From assembly GCF_006538165.1 (NCBI RefSeq), contig NZ_BDLU01000032.1:186001-250000 (forward strand): a DNA stretch of 64,000 nucleotides. Direction: 5' to 3'. The position numbers and the translations under genes are program-made. The notes under the pieces are model-generated. The model worked only from the letters and a program-made list of their open reading frames with translations, did no database searches and was not told the DNA's origin. The stretch is from Komagataeibacter diospyri. Its GTDB lineage: Bacteria; Pseudomonadota; Alphaproteobacteria; Acetobacterales; Acetobacteraceae. Below are positions 46,942-55,703 of this stretch, piece after piece; the stretch's first letter is position 1, and each line of letters begins with the position of its first letter.

Positions 46942-48693
46942 TTACCCATGCCACGCGATGAATATCAGCGCCGCCATGCACGCCATGGCCACCACCACCG
47001 GCGCGGACACCATGACGCTACCCCGCAGCACATCACCAGCATACCGCGCCAGCGCGGGCCATGGCTGCCCCATCCGCCGTCGCAGGCGCACGTAATCACG
47101 CAGCAACCGCCTGCGTGCTGCAGGCATCACCACCATATCCAGCAGCATGCGCGCGGGATTACCCGGCCCCACCTGCGTCAGCGGATCGCCAAACACCATC
47201 CACGGCGGCACGGGGGGCGCGCCCTGCTGCCAGCCCGCGACCTGACGGGCAGGCGTGGGGCAGGCCATGCGCCGCAGCAACACAACCATGCCCCCCACCA
47301 CCGCCACCAGCAGGCAAAGCCGCGCGGGATGCAGAACCGCCGCCCCATCGGGCGACGCCAGTACGATCGTATCCATCATCGGCCACGTAACCCCGCCCGG
47401 ACCATGTCCTGCCACCAGCCCGAGCCAGTATCCCGGCCAGATGGAGGCACACAGCACCGGCAGCACAGCCAGCAGCAGGGTGACCATTTCCCGCCCCGGC
47501 GGATCGGACGCCCCGGCCCCACGTGGCGTGCGTGGCCTGCCACACAGCATGACCGCGACAATCCGCACGAGTGCAAGCATGCGTATCGCCCACCCTGCCC
47601 CCAGCGCCATAAGTGCAAGCAGCAGCGGGAGGTCCGCCCCCAGTCCACCGCCGCGCGGCATGGCCGCCAGCAGGTGCAGCAGCATCCAGATAAGGGAAAA
47701 ACCCAGCAGCGGCGGCAGCCCGCTTTCCGCCAGCAGGCCGATGGAAAACAGGGCCGACAGGCGCGGCATCAGCACACCCAGCCCCCCCAGGCGGCATAGT
47801 ACGAGAGCACCGGCCTCACGCTCCATCACATCAATGGCGCGGGCCATGAACACCCATGTCAGCAGCGTGCCCACGACCAGCATGGACGTGCGGCCCGCGC
47901 ATGTGGCCATGGCTGGCAGGTCATCAGCGCGGGCCAGCAGGCCCAGCCCCGCCAGCACGATCACCAGCGCGCCCGTACCCCCCAGCAGGCCCGTCATGAC
48001 CCTGCGCCCGTCACCCGCGCACAGCGCCCGCCATGATGCCGTCATGTATAACAGACAGCCTGCCACGATCAGCATGCCACCCCAGCGCATGTCCGCCACC
48101 ATGCCGCCAGCAGGCAGGTGCCCCCACAACGCCATGGCGGCGACCATCGCGGCGATATCGGTCATGTGGAAAGGGTGCAGGCCACGCGGTGCCACACGCG
48201 GGGAAAAGGAAAGCCCCAGCAGCCCGCGCGTGGCCAGCCAGCACAGGCCGGGCAGCAGCCAGCCCGCATGGGCCGGGAACACCAGCACCGCCGCCATAAG
48301 CAGCAGCGCAATCAGATCAGGCGCCTGTCGCACGTCCATGCGCAGAATATCGTTATGTGGGCCATGCGCACGCGCGACCAGTATCCATCCCGCCCCCATA
48401 GAGGACAGGACCGGCCCACCAGTCACCGCAAGCGCTGCCCCGCCACAGGCCGCGAGGTCACGCCCGCCGGATGCGGCAAACCCCACAATGCCCAGCGGCA
48501 CCAGCAGGGCGACATCGCGCGCATTACCAGAAAAACCGGCCCATGCCACGATCCCGCCTGGCAGCACGACCCCAAGGCAGGACAGGACGGCCATGACGCA
48601 TATGGCCAGCCATCCGCAGCGCAAGGCGGGCACCATTCCCGCAGCCGACCGTGACCAGCAGGCCGGCAGGGCACATGCCATCCCCACCAGCAT
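46942..48693 (-). CDS. Ehr complex antiporter-like membrane subunit (HyfB/NuoL-like)
   Basis: 583 residues, about 14 or more membrane helices, and a basic cytoplasmic segment near the C-terminus followed by a last helix. Recognisable family regions are HPFHMTDIAAM and LLAESGLPPLLGFSLIWM. No lysine in the whole protein; basic positions are arginine. The first ATG (48693) has no Shine-Dalgarno and cuts into a hydrophobic stretch that continues upstream in frame (VIIPVILVVTV), so the true start may be an ATC/ATT near 48720-48723, 6 nt after GGGAGG. First gene of the operon. Confidence 0.78.
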   Translation of the reverse strand: MLVGMACALPACWSRSAAGMVPALRCGWLAICVMAVLSCLGVVLPGGIVAWAGFSGNARDVALLVPLGIVGFAASGGRDLAACGGAALAVTGGPVLSSMGAGWILVARAHGPHNDILRMDVRQAPDLIALLLMAAVLVFPAHAGWLLPGLCWLATRGLLGLSFSPRVAPRGLHPFHMTDIAAMVAAMALWGHLPAGGMVADMRWGGMLIVAGCLLYMTASWRALCAGDGRRVMTGLLGGTGALVIVLAGLGLLARADDLPAMATCAGRTSMLVVGTLLTWVFMARAIDVMEREAGALVLCRLGGLGVLMPRLSALFSIGLLAESGLPPLLGFSLIWMLLHLLAAMPRGGGLGADLPLLLALMALGAGWAIRMLALVRIVAVMLCGRPRTPRGAGASDPPGREMVTLLLAVLPVLCASIWPGYWLGLVAGHGPGGVTWPMMDTIVLASPDGAAVLHPARLCLLVAVVGGMVVLLRRMACPTPARQVAGWQQGAPPVPPWMVFGDPLTQVGPGNPARMLLDMVVMPAARRRLLRDYVRLRRRMGQPWPALARYAGDVLRGSVMVSAPVVVAMACMAALIFIAWHG

Positions 48694-48740
48694 TACGGTT
48701 ACGACAAGGATGACAGGAATGATGACAGCCCTCCCGCATG

Positions 48741-48760
48741 CCGCCCGGAAGGCCGGGCGG
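48741..48760. other. GC-rich hairpin between aldo/keto reductase and Ehr genes
   Basis: CCGCCCGG (48741-48748) pairs with CCGGGCGG (48753-48760) around a 4-nt loop. It follows the reductase stop on the minus strand but has no T-run, so it may be an incomplete terminator, an attenuator or an RNA-stability hairpin before the Ehr operon. Confidence 0.5.
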
Positions 48761-48761
48761 G

Positions 48762-49613
48762 TCAGATCATGGCCAGCGGCTCCTTGCGGCGCGGCGGCGC
48801 TATGGCTTCATCAATCTGCGCCAGATCATCGCGCGTCAAGGTGATCTCGGTCGCGGCAAGGTTTTCGTGCTGGTGACGCGGGCTGCCCGCCTTGGGAATG
48901 GCCAGCACATTTTCCTGCCGCAGCACCCATGCCAGCGCGATCTGCGCCGTTGTGGCAGGCCCAAGGGATGTCGTGTGCCGCTGCGCGATATGCCTGAGCA
49001 CAGGCGCACGCAGCAGGTCACCGCCCTGCCCCAGCGGGGAATAGGCCATGGTCACGATGCCCGCATCGCGGTCGCGTTGCAGCAGGTCGAATTCCACCCC
49101 GCGGTAATCCAGGCTGTACAGCACCTGATTGGCGGCACACGGCGTACTGGCCGGTATGCTTTCGACCTCACGCATGCCATCGGCATCGAAGTTGGAGACA
49201 CCCCAGCTACGGATCATGCCCGCGTCAACCAGGTCATCGAATCCGGCCAGCGTTTCCTCCAGCGGCACGCTGCCGGGCCAGTGCAGCAGGTACAGGTCAA
49301 GATAATCGGTACCCAGCCGCTTCAGTGACGCGGCGCATGCCCTGCGCACGCCATTGCGCGATGCGTTGGAAGGGACAATCTTGCTGACAAGGAACACATC
49401 ATCGCGTCGCCCCCTGATCGCCTCGCCCACCAGTTTTTCGGAACGGCCGGAGCCATACATTTCCGCCGTGTCCACAACACGGATACCCGCGTCGAGGCCT
49501 GCGTGGATGCTCTTTATCTCATCCGCGCGGCGGCTGTCGCTGTCCCCCATGTTCCATGTGCCCATGCCCAGCGCGGGCACCGTGGTGCCATTGGGGAAAG
49601 TAACCGTCTTCAT
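48762..49613 (-). CDS. aldo/keto reductase
   Basis: NADPH-dependent reductase, 283 residues, TIM barrel. The catalytic tetrad is D48 (VVDTAEMYG), Y53, K78 (VSKIVP) and H111 (LLHWPGS). The cofactor region IPKAGSPRHQHENLAA is close to the usual IPGSS/IPKA type. The substrate is open. It precedes the Ehr operon by about 70 bp with a hairpin between, so cotranscription is possible. Confidence 0.92.
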   Translation of the reverse strand: MKTVTFPNGTTVPALGMGTWNMGDSDSRRADEIKSIHAGLDAGIRVVDTAEMYGSGRSEKLVGEAIRGRRDDVFLVSKIVPSNASRNGVRRACAASLKRLGTDYLDLYLLHWPGSVPLEETLAGFDDLVDAGMIRSWGVSNFDADGMREVESIPASTPCAANQVLYSLDYRGVEFDLLQRDRDAGIVTMAYSPLGQGGDLLRAPVLRHIAQRHTTSLGPATTAQIALAWVLRQENVLAIPKAGSPRHQHENLAATEITLTRDDLAQIDEAIAPPRRKEPLAMI

Positions 49614-49663
49614 TGCGCAACCTGCCTTTCGTCCATCCCGTCACCGCCGTGGCACGGTGGTGA

Positions 49664-50110
49664 CTATTTGCGACGCGCCCAGCCTTTGGGCTGCTGTTGC
49701 CAGTAGCTCAGTTCATGGCCACCATCACGCCATGCCACCCAGCGTTTGCGCGCGGCAGTGACGGCGGTTTCATCATGGCCGTCAAACAGGTCAAACACCC
49801 GTTCGAAAGGGGAAAGGTCGGGCGCTTCCACCCCGTCAAGCAGGAAGGCGAAGGTCGCACCATTGGGTACATCCGCGCCTTCCGTCAGCCAGATCGGCTG
49901 CCAGGGCCCATGCCCCATGGCCTGCGTGCCATGGGGAAGCCATAGCGGATCGGTCGCCCGCCACAGCCCTTCATCAAGCTCCTGCACCCGTTCCGCTGTG
50001 GCACAGCGGACCACCGCCCTCTTTCCCGCCGCCAGCGTACGGCCCAGCAGCGCAGGCAGGACTGCCAGCGCCGGTGAACGCGTCAGGTGATAGAAGCCGA
50101 TCTGCGCCAT
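49664..50110 (-). CDS. holC: DNA polymerase III subunit chi
   Basis: 148 residues. Opens MAQIGFYHLTRSP and has LPALLGRTLAAGKRAVVRC and LDEGLWRATDPLWLPHG, both typical of HolC; chi links the clamp loader to SSB. The order pepA-holC is widely conserved and supports the call. It lies about 40 bp after pepA. Confidence 0.92.
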   Translation of the reverse strand: MAQIGFYHLTRSPALAVLPALLGRTLAAGKRAVVRCATAERVQELDEGLWRATDPLWLPHGTQAMGHGPWQPIWLTEGADVPNGATFAFLLDGVEAPDLSPFERVFDLFDGHDETAVTAARKRWVAWRDGGHELSYWQQQPKGWARRK

Positions 50111-50152
50111 GGAGTTCCCCGTTCCGATCCGGCCTGCCGCGCGGGGCAGGCA

Positions 50153-51628
50153 TTACCCCTCGTAATACGTGCCGACCATGCGATCGAGCAGGCGCACACC
50201 AAAGCCGGTCGCCCCCTTGGGCGCATGCGATGTCGCCTTGGATGTAAATGCCGTGCCCGCGATGTCCAGATGCGCCCACGGCACGTCGTTCACGAAGCAT
50301 TCAAGGAACTTGGCCGCCGTGATCGAGCCGCCGGGACGACCGCCGATGTTCTTGAGGTCCGCGATATCCGAACGCAGCAGTTCAAGGTAGGCGGCGTCCA
50401 TGGGCATGCGCCACAGCTTCTCGCCGGTCTTTTCACCCGTGGCCGACAGGTGGCCCGCCAGTTCGTCACTGTTGGAAAACAGGCCCGCGCGTTCGATACC
50501 CAGGCTGACCACGATCGCCCCGGTCAGGGTGGCGAGATTGACCATGAAACGCGGCTTGAAACGATCCTGCGTGTACCACAGCACATCTGCCAGCACGAGG
50601 CGGCCTTCGGCATCGGTATTCAGCACTTCCACCGTCTGGCCCGCCGCCGTGCGCACGATATCGCCCGGACGCTGCGCGTTGCCTGACAGCATGTTTTCCA
50701 CCAGTCCCACGACACCGATGGCGTTCACCTTCGCCTTGCGCCCCGCCAGCGCCGCCATGGTGCCGACCACGGCGGCGGCACCGGCCATATCGGTCTTCAT
50801 TTCGTCCATGCCAGCGGCGGGCTTGATCGAGATGCCGCCCGAATCAAAGGTCACGCCCTTGCCGACGAAGGCCACCGGAGCGTCCCCCTCCGCACCGCCA
50901 TTCCAGCGCATGATGACCGTACGCGGCGGCGCATCGCTGCCCTGCGCCACCCCCAGCAGCGCGCCGAAGCCCAGCCTGTGCATGGCGTCGCGATCCAGCA
51001 CCTCGACTTCGATGCCCAGGTCACGCAGGGCAAGGATGCGCTGTTCGAATTCGGGCGGACGCAGCATGTTCGCGGGTTCGGATACAAGATCACGGCACAG
51101 GCACACGCCCCGCGCCACTGCCGCAAGCGGCTGCCATGCCGTGCTGGCGTGCGCCGGGTCTGCACAGGCCACGGTCACGTTTACCAGCGGCCCCGCCTCG
51201 CCCTTGCGCGGCTGGGTGCGGTACGAATCGAAACGGTAGCTGCCCAGCACGATGCCCAGCGCCACGTGGGCCGCAAGGTCGGGGGCAACCGTATCCGCCA
51301 CGACCACGCCGGCGGCTCCCGCATCGGACAGGGCGCGCGCGGCTGCGACGCCCGCCCGTTCGGCCACGGTGGCGTCAAGTGCGGCCACATTGCCCAGCCC
51401 CACCATGATCACGCGATCATATCCCGCGCCGGGTGCGAGCACGACGCAGGTTTTTGCCGCATCGAAGCCGAACCTTGCGGCCTTCGCCGCACGGGTCAGC
51501 GCGCCACCCACCGCCGCGTCCAGCGCAGCGAAGGCCCCCGCGGGTGCGCCGGGGGCGGCAAGGATGGCAATGGTGCCACTGGTGGGCAGGCTTGCATCGG
51601 AAAAGGCGATATCGGGCATATGGGTCAC
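50153..51628 (-). CDS. pepA: leucyl aminopeptidase (M17)
   Basis: 491 residues. Cytoplasmic aminopeptidase with two metals. Ligands and active-site residues are complete: K257 and D262 (GKGVTFDSGG), K269, D280 (KTDMAGAAAV), D339 and E341 and R343 (NTDAEGRL). GTG at 51628 has GGAG 4 nt upstream; the ATG at 51619 is the alternative. Divergent from cysQ; upstream of holC. Confidence 0.95.
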   Translation of the reverse strand: MTHMPDIAFSDASLPTSGTIAILAAPGAPAGAFAALDAAVGGALTRAAKAARFGFDAAKTCVVLAPGAGYDRVIMVGLGNVAALDATVAERAGVAAARALSDAGAAGVVVADTVAPDLAAHVALGIVLGSYRFDSYRTQPRKGEAGPLVNVTVACADPAHASTAWQPLAAVARGVCLCRDLVSEPANMLRPPEFEQRILALRDLGIEVEVLDRDAMHRLGFGALLGVAQGSDAPPRTVIMRWNGGAEGDAPVAFVGKGVTFDSGGISIKPAAGMDEMKTDMAGAAAVVGTMAALAGRKAKVNAIGVVGLVENMLSGNAQRPGDIVRTAAGQTVEVLNTDAEGRLVLADVLWYTQDRFKPRFMVNLATLTGAIVVSLGIERAGLFSNSDELAGHLSATGEKTGEKLWRMPMDAAYLELLRSDIADLKNIGGRPGGSITAAKFLECFVNDVPWAHLDIAGTAFTSKATSHAPKGATGFGVRLLDRMVGTYYEG

Positions 51629-51771
51629 GGTGCTCCGCTACGAAGGTGTTGGGCAGGCAGGATAAATTCCCGTGCCAGCACGCCGCGCCCCGGACCGGTA
51701 CACCCCTGTCCGGGGCCATCGGCACCGATAAGGGCATGACGGCGCGCCGTGAGTAAGCTAATGCGAACAGC

Positions 51772-52557
51772 ATGAATACGCCATCCATGCCAGCATATGA
51801 GGACGGATTCCTTCTGGATCTGGCCCTGCGCCTTGCCGATGAGGCCGCCGAACTGATCCGCGCCATCCGCGCACGCGGGTTCGCGACCAGTGTCAAGACC
51901 GACAGTTCCCCCGTGACCGAAGCCGACCACGCAGCGGAAAAACATATCCTTGCGGGGCTGCGCGCCCACGCCCCCGCCATTCCCGTCGTGGCGGAAGAAG
52001 AAGTCGCGGCTGGCATCATGACCGATACCGGATCGGAGTTCTGGCTGGTGGACCCGCTGGATGGCACGCGGGAATTCGCCGCCGGGCGCGACGATTTCAC
52101 CGTCAATATCGGTCTGGTGCGCGACGGCCGCCCGGTGCTGGGGGCCGTGGCCCTTCCGGCCTATCACCAGCTTTATGGCGCGGGTGCCGGACGCGGGGCG
52201 TTTCGCATCGATGCCCACGGCACGCAGGCCATTCATGTCCGCACGCCCCCTGCGGAAGGGCTGACCGTGCTGGCGTCGCGCCATTATGCCGATGATCCGC
52301 GCCTGAAGGAATTCCTGGGCGGGCATACGATTGCCCATCTGGGCAATATCGGGTCTGCGGCCAAGTTCATCCGCGTGGCCGAAGGGGTGGCCGACCTTTA
52401 TCCCCGCCTTGGCACCACCATGGAATGGGACACCGCCGCCCCGCAGGCCGTTGTCGAAGCCGCGGGCGGGTCCATCACCACGCCAGATGGCAAGGTGCTG
52501 GGCTATGGCAAGCCCGGCTTCCGTAACCCGCATTTCCTGTGTCGCGGCGCGGCCTGA
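51772..52557 (+). CDS. cysQ: 3'(2'),5'-bisphosphate nucleotidase
   Basis: Hydrolyses PAP to AMP during sulfate assimilation. 261 residues, inositol-monophosphatase fold. Metal-site motifs AEEEVA, VDPLDGTREF (about 93-102) and MEWDTAAPQAVVEAAGG. The TREF ending of the first motif favours CysQ over inositol monophosphatase. It is 9 bp before the Sua5/TsaC-type gene. Confidence 0.92.
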   Translation: MNTPSMPAYEDGFLLDLALRLADEAAELIRAIRARGFATSVKTDSSPVTEADHAAEKHILAGLRAHAPAIPVVAEEEVAAGIMTDTGSEFWLVDPLDGTREFAAGRDDFTVNIGLVRDGRPVLGAVALPAYHQLYGAGAGRGAFRIDAHGTQAIHVRTPPAEGLTVLASRHYADDPRLKEFLGGHTIAHLGNIGSAAKFIRVAEGVADLYPRLGTTMEWDTAAPQAVVEAAGGSITTPDGKVLGYGKPGFRNPHFLCRGAA

Positions 52558-52566
52558 CGCGCGCCC

Positions 52567-53541
52567 ATGCACACACGCCTGCTGCATAACGACCCGCAGG
52601 GGATCGCCACCGCCGCCACCATCCTGCGCGCGGGCGGCCTGGTCGCCTTCGGGACGGAAACGGTTTACGGCCTTGGGGCGGATGCGGGCAATGATGATGC
52701 CGTCGCCGCCATCTATACGGCCAAGGGACGGCCGGGCATCAACCCGCTGATCAGCCATTTTGCAAATGGGGAGGCGGCTTTCGCGCAGGTGCAGGCCAGC
52801 ACGCTTGCACGCAGGCTGGCTGAACGGTTCTGGCCCGGGCCGCTGACCATGGTGCTGCCACGTGCCGCGCATTGCGGCATTTCCCCCATAGCGACCGCGG
52901 GCCTGCCCACCGCTGCCGTGCGGGTCCCGGCGGGGACCACCACGCAGGCCCTGCTGGCGGCATGCGGGTTTCCGGTCGTGGCCCCTTCGGCCAACCCGTC
53001 TGGCCGGGTCAGCCCGTCCGACGCGCAGCATGTGCTGGCGGGGCTGGATGGCCGCATTGACGCGGTCCTTGACTGCGGGCCATGCAGCATTGGCGTGGAG
53101 AGCACGATCATCGACCTTGGCGGTGACATCCCTGTCCTGCTGCGCCCCGGCGGCATCACGCTGGAAGCGCTGGAAGACGCATGCGGTATGCCACTGGCCC
53201 TGCCCACGGGCCGCAACGATGTCCGCCCCGCTGCCCCCGGCCAGCTTTCATCGCATTACGCGCCCGGCCTGCCGGTACGGCTGGAGGCAACGGCCGTGGC
53301 CCCCGATGAGGCCCTGCTGGCATTCGGTCCCCCGCTGCCCGGCAGCGCGCTGGTGTGGAACCTGAGTGAAGCGGGTGATTTGCACGAAGCGGCAGCGCGC
53401 CTCTTCGCGGGGCTGCGGTTTCTTGATATGGAGGGTCACCGCCGGGGACTGGTCAGGATTGCGGTGCAGCATGTGCCCGGTCATGGGCTGGGCCGTGCGA
53501 TCCGTGACCGCCTGATCCGTGCGGCCAGCCCGCGAGCATAA
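52567..53541 (+). CDS. L-threonylcarbamoyladenylate synthase, Sua5/TsaC type
   Basis: First step of t6A modification of tRNA. 324 residues: YrdC domain (about 1-200) with GLVAFGTETVYGLGADA, KGRPGINPL and IGVESTIIDLG, followed by a linker PGQLSSHYAPG and a C-terminal Sua5 domain. The linker SHYAP is typical of the long form. The reaction is threonine, bicarbonate and ATP to threonylcarbamoyl-AMP. Confidence 0.94.
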   Translation: MHTRLLHNDPQGIATAATILRAGGLVAFGTETVYGLGADAGNDDAVAAIYTAKGRPGINPLISHFANGEAAFAQVQASTLARRLAERFWPGPLTMVLPRAAHCGISPIATAGLPTAAVRVPAGTTTQALLAACGFPVVAPSANPSGRVSPSDAQHVLAGLDGRIDAVLDCGPCSIGVESTIIDLGGDIPVLLRPGGITLEALEDACGMPLALPTGRNDVRPAAPGQLSSHYAPGLPVRLEATAVAPDEALLAFGPPLPGSALVWNLSEAGDLHEAAARLFAGLRFLDMEGHRRGLVRIAVQHVPGHGLGRAIRDRLIRAASPRA

Positions 53542-53579
53542 TAGTTTCAACCGCATGATCCGACCCCGGTGCCCCTGAA

Positions 53580-54203
53580 ATGAGCGACACAATCGACCCC
53601 AAGGAACTGAAAATCCTTTCGGATATCCTTGCACTCGTACTGGAAGACCATGCAGGCCAGTCGGAAAACGCGCTGGCCGCCATCCGCTCCCGGGCCAGGA
53701 AAAACCAGGTGACGGGTGGCGCGCTGAAAAACCTGTTTGCCGCCATTGCCCCCAATCCCCCGAAAAAGGCACCGGCAAAGCCACGCGCCCCCCGCGCCAC
53801 GAAAGCCAGTGCGGCGGCCGCGAAAGAGATTCAGGAGTCGCACCAGCGCATTTCCCAGCTGACGGAAAGCATCCGCAGGCTGGACACGGAAATACGCGAC
53901 CTGAAGGTGAATAACGAAGCGCTGCGTTCGGAACTGAACCTGACGCGGCAGGCCCGTGCCGAAACACAGGCCGCCCTGTCGTCGGCCGTGCAGTCCCACC
54001 GCCCCCCCCCACGCCGTTCGGGCCTGCTTGTGGCGGCGGCGGTGGGTGCCCTGACCGGCTTCGCCCTGACCGAAACGTGGCACCTGTTCATGTCCGGCAG
54101 CCCGGCGCAGGCCAGCGCCACCTATCCGCCGGTCCATCATCACGGGCAGGCGTGGCTCATGCCGCCCTCCCACCCCCTTCTTGCAGGAAATATGCCGTCA
54201 TGA
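53580..54203 (+). CDS. membrane-anchored coiled-coil protein, unknown function
   Basis: 207 residues. Residues about 8-60 form a helical domain that looks a little like the N-terminus of DUF2786 proteins (LALVLEDHAGQSENALAAIR). A basic Pro/Ala/Lys linker follows (58-80), then a coiled coil (about 82-140) and one membrane helix (about 147-165, LLVAAAVGALTGFALTETW), with a histidine- and proline-containing tail. No known family. It overlaps the following oxidase gene (ATGA). Confidence 0.72.
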   Translation: MSDTIDPKELKILSDILALVLEDHAGQSENALAAIRSRARKNQVTGGALKNLFAAIAPNPPKKAPAKPRAPRATKASAAAAKEIQESHQRISQLTESIRRLDTEIRDLKVNNEALRSELNLTRQARAETQAALSSAVQSHRPPPRRSGLLVAAAVGALTGFALTETWHLFMSGSPAQASATYPPVHHHGQAWLMPPSHPLLAGNMPS

Positions 54204-55657
54204 CCGTCTCCCCCCCCACCGCACCGGCACGGCAGGACCTGATTGCCAGTTTTACCGACATGCTGGGGCCGGTGGGCGTGATTACGGGTGAAACCGATAC
54301 CGCATCCTACTGCACCGACTGGCGCAACCTGTATCATGGCCGCGCGCTGGCGGTACTGCGTCCCGCCAGCACGGAAGAACTGTCACGACTTGTGCAGTTC
54401 TGTAACGAACATGACGTGCCCATGGTGCCGCAGGGGGGCAACACCAGCATGGTGGGGGGTGCCACGCCGGATGGCAGCGGGCGTGAAGTTGTCATCTGCC
54501 TGTCGCGCATGAACCGTATCCGCAACATCGATCCCCATGACCTGACCATGGAAATCGAGGCCGGCGTCACGCTGAAGGCGGCACAGGACGCGGCAAAGGA
54601 GGCCGGGTTCATGCTGCCGCTGTCCATCTCGTCCGAAGGGTCGGCGCAGATTGGCGGCGTGCTGGCGACAAACGCAGGCGGCAACAACACCCTGCGCTAC
54701 GGCAATGCACGTGAACTGGTGCTGGGGCTGGAAGCGGTCATGCCCGATGGCGGGGTGTTCCATGGCCTGCGCCGCCTGCGCAAGGACAATACGGGTTATG
54801 CCCTGCGCCAGCTTCTGATCGGGTCCGAAGGCACACTGGGGTTCATCACCACGGCCATCATGCAGCTGCACCCGCAGCCGCGCGCGATCGAAGCCGCCCT
54901 GTGCGCGGTGGACGACGCCGAAGCCGCGCTGAAGCTGCTGGGCCTTCTGCGCGCGCGCGACCCGGCGCTGCTGCAGGCGTTCGAGTTCATGTCCGGCACG
55001 GGCATGGACATGGTGATCGACCTGATCCCCGGCACGACCCTGCCGCTGGGGGAACGGGCACCCGCCTACGTGCTGCTGGAACTGGCGACCCCACGCCCCG
55101 ATGCCGACCTGCGCGAATATGCCGAGGACGTGCTGGGGGACGCGCTGGAGGAAGGCATCATCACCGACGCCGTCATAGCCGAAAGCGAGGGCCAGCGCAC
55201 GGGCCTGTGGAAACTGCGTGAAGAACATGCCGAAGCCCAGCGCCGTGCGGGTGCGAGCGTCAAGAACGACGTGTCGGTGCCCGTGACCCACGTGCCCGAA
55301 CTGATCGAGCGCGCCAGCGCCGCATGCGAAAAGCTGATCCCCGGCATCCGCCCTGCCCCGTTCGGCCACATGGGTGACGGCAACATCCACTTCAATCTGG
55401 TCCAGCCCGAAGGCATGGCGCCAGACGCCTTCCTGGCCCGCAGCCATGACATCATGGATACGGTGGCGGCGATCGTGAAGGAGCTTGATGGTTCGTTCTC
55501 GGCCGAGCACGGGGTGGGTCAGCTCAAGCCCTACATGATGCCGTCATGGCGTGGTGGTGCGGAACTGGCGGCCATGCGCCACATCAAGGCCGCCCTTGAC
55601 CCGAAAAACCTCATGAACCCCGGCAAGGTCCTGCCGCCCGTCGCACCGGGGACATGA
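54200..55657 (+). CDS. FAD-binding oxidase (D-lactate / D-2-hydroxyglutarate dehydrogenase family)
   Basis: 485 residues. FAD-binding type 4 (PCMH) domain with VPMVPQGGNTSMVGGATP, SSEGSAQIGGVLATNAGGNN and GSEGTLGFIT, then a C-terminal FAD-oxidase domain with FGHMGDGNIHFNL and FSAEHGVGQLKP. These are the marks of the GlcD/D2HGDH group that oxidises D-2-hydroxy acids. D-2-hydroxyglutarate and D-lactate are both possible. The ATG at 54200 overlaps the coiled-coil gene. Confidence 0.9.
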   Translation: MTVSPPTAPARQDLIASFTDMLGPVGVITGETDTASYCTDWRNLYHGRALAVLRPASTEELSRLVQFCNEHDVPMVPQGGNTSMVGGATPDGSGREVVICLSRMNRIRNIDPHDLTMEIEAGVTLKAAQDAAKEAGFMLPLSISSEGSAQIGGVLATNAGGNNTLRYGNARELVLGLEAVMPDGGVFHGLRRLRKDNTGYALRQLLIGSEGTLGFITTAIMQLHPQPRAIEAALCAVDDAEAALKLLGLLRARDPALLQAFEFMSGTGMDMVIDLIPGTTLPLGERAPAYVLLELATPRPDADLREYAEDVLGDALEEGIITDAVIAESEGQRTGLWKLREEHAEAQRRAGASVKNDVSVPVTHVPELIERASAACEKLIPGIRPAPFGHMGDGNIHFNLVQPEGMAPDAFLARSHDIMDTVAAIVKELDGSFSAEHGVGQLKPYMMPSWRGGAELAAMRHIKAALDPKNLMNPGKVLPPVAPGT

Positions 55658-55703
55658 GGCCGCCGCCATCCGCGCGGCGGACTGAAGGCCGGGGCCAACC
55701 CCA

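Noticed and set aside
42403..48693. Ehr cluster as a second complex I (nuo) operon or an active formate hydrogenlyase
   Set aside because: No NuoE/F/G/I/J/K set and no formate dehydrogenase; NiFe cysteines are absent; the small subunit has hydrogenase-type CxxC spacing rather than the CC of NuoB.
47255..48844. Plus-strand open frame of 529 codons opposite the HyfB-like gene
   Set aside because: Low-complexity composition, no ribosome site, and it runs across the start of the Ehr operon; a composition artefact.
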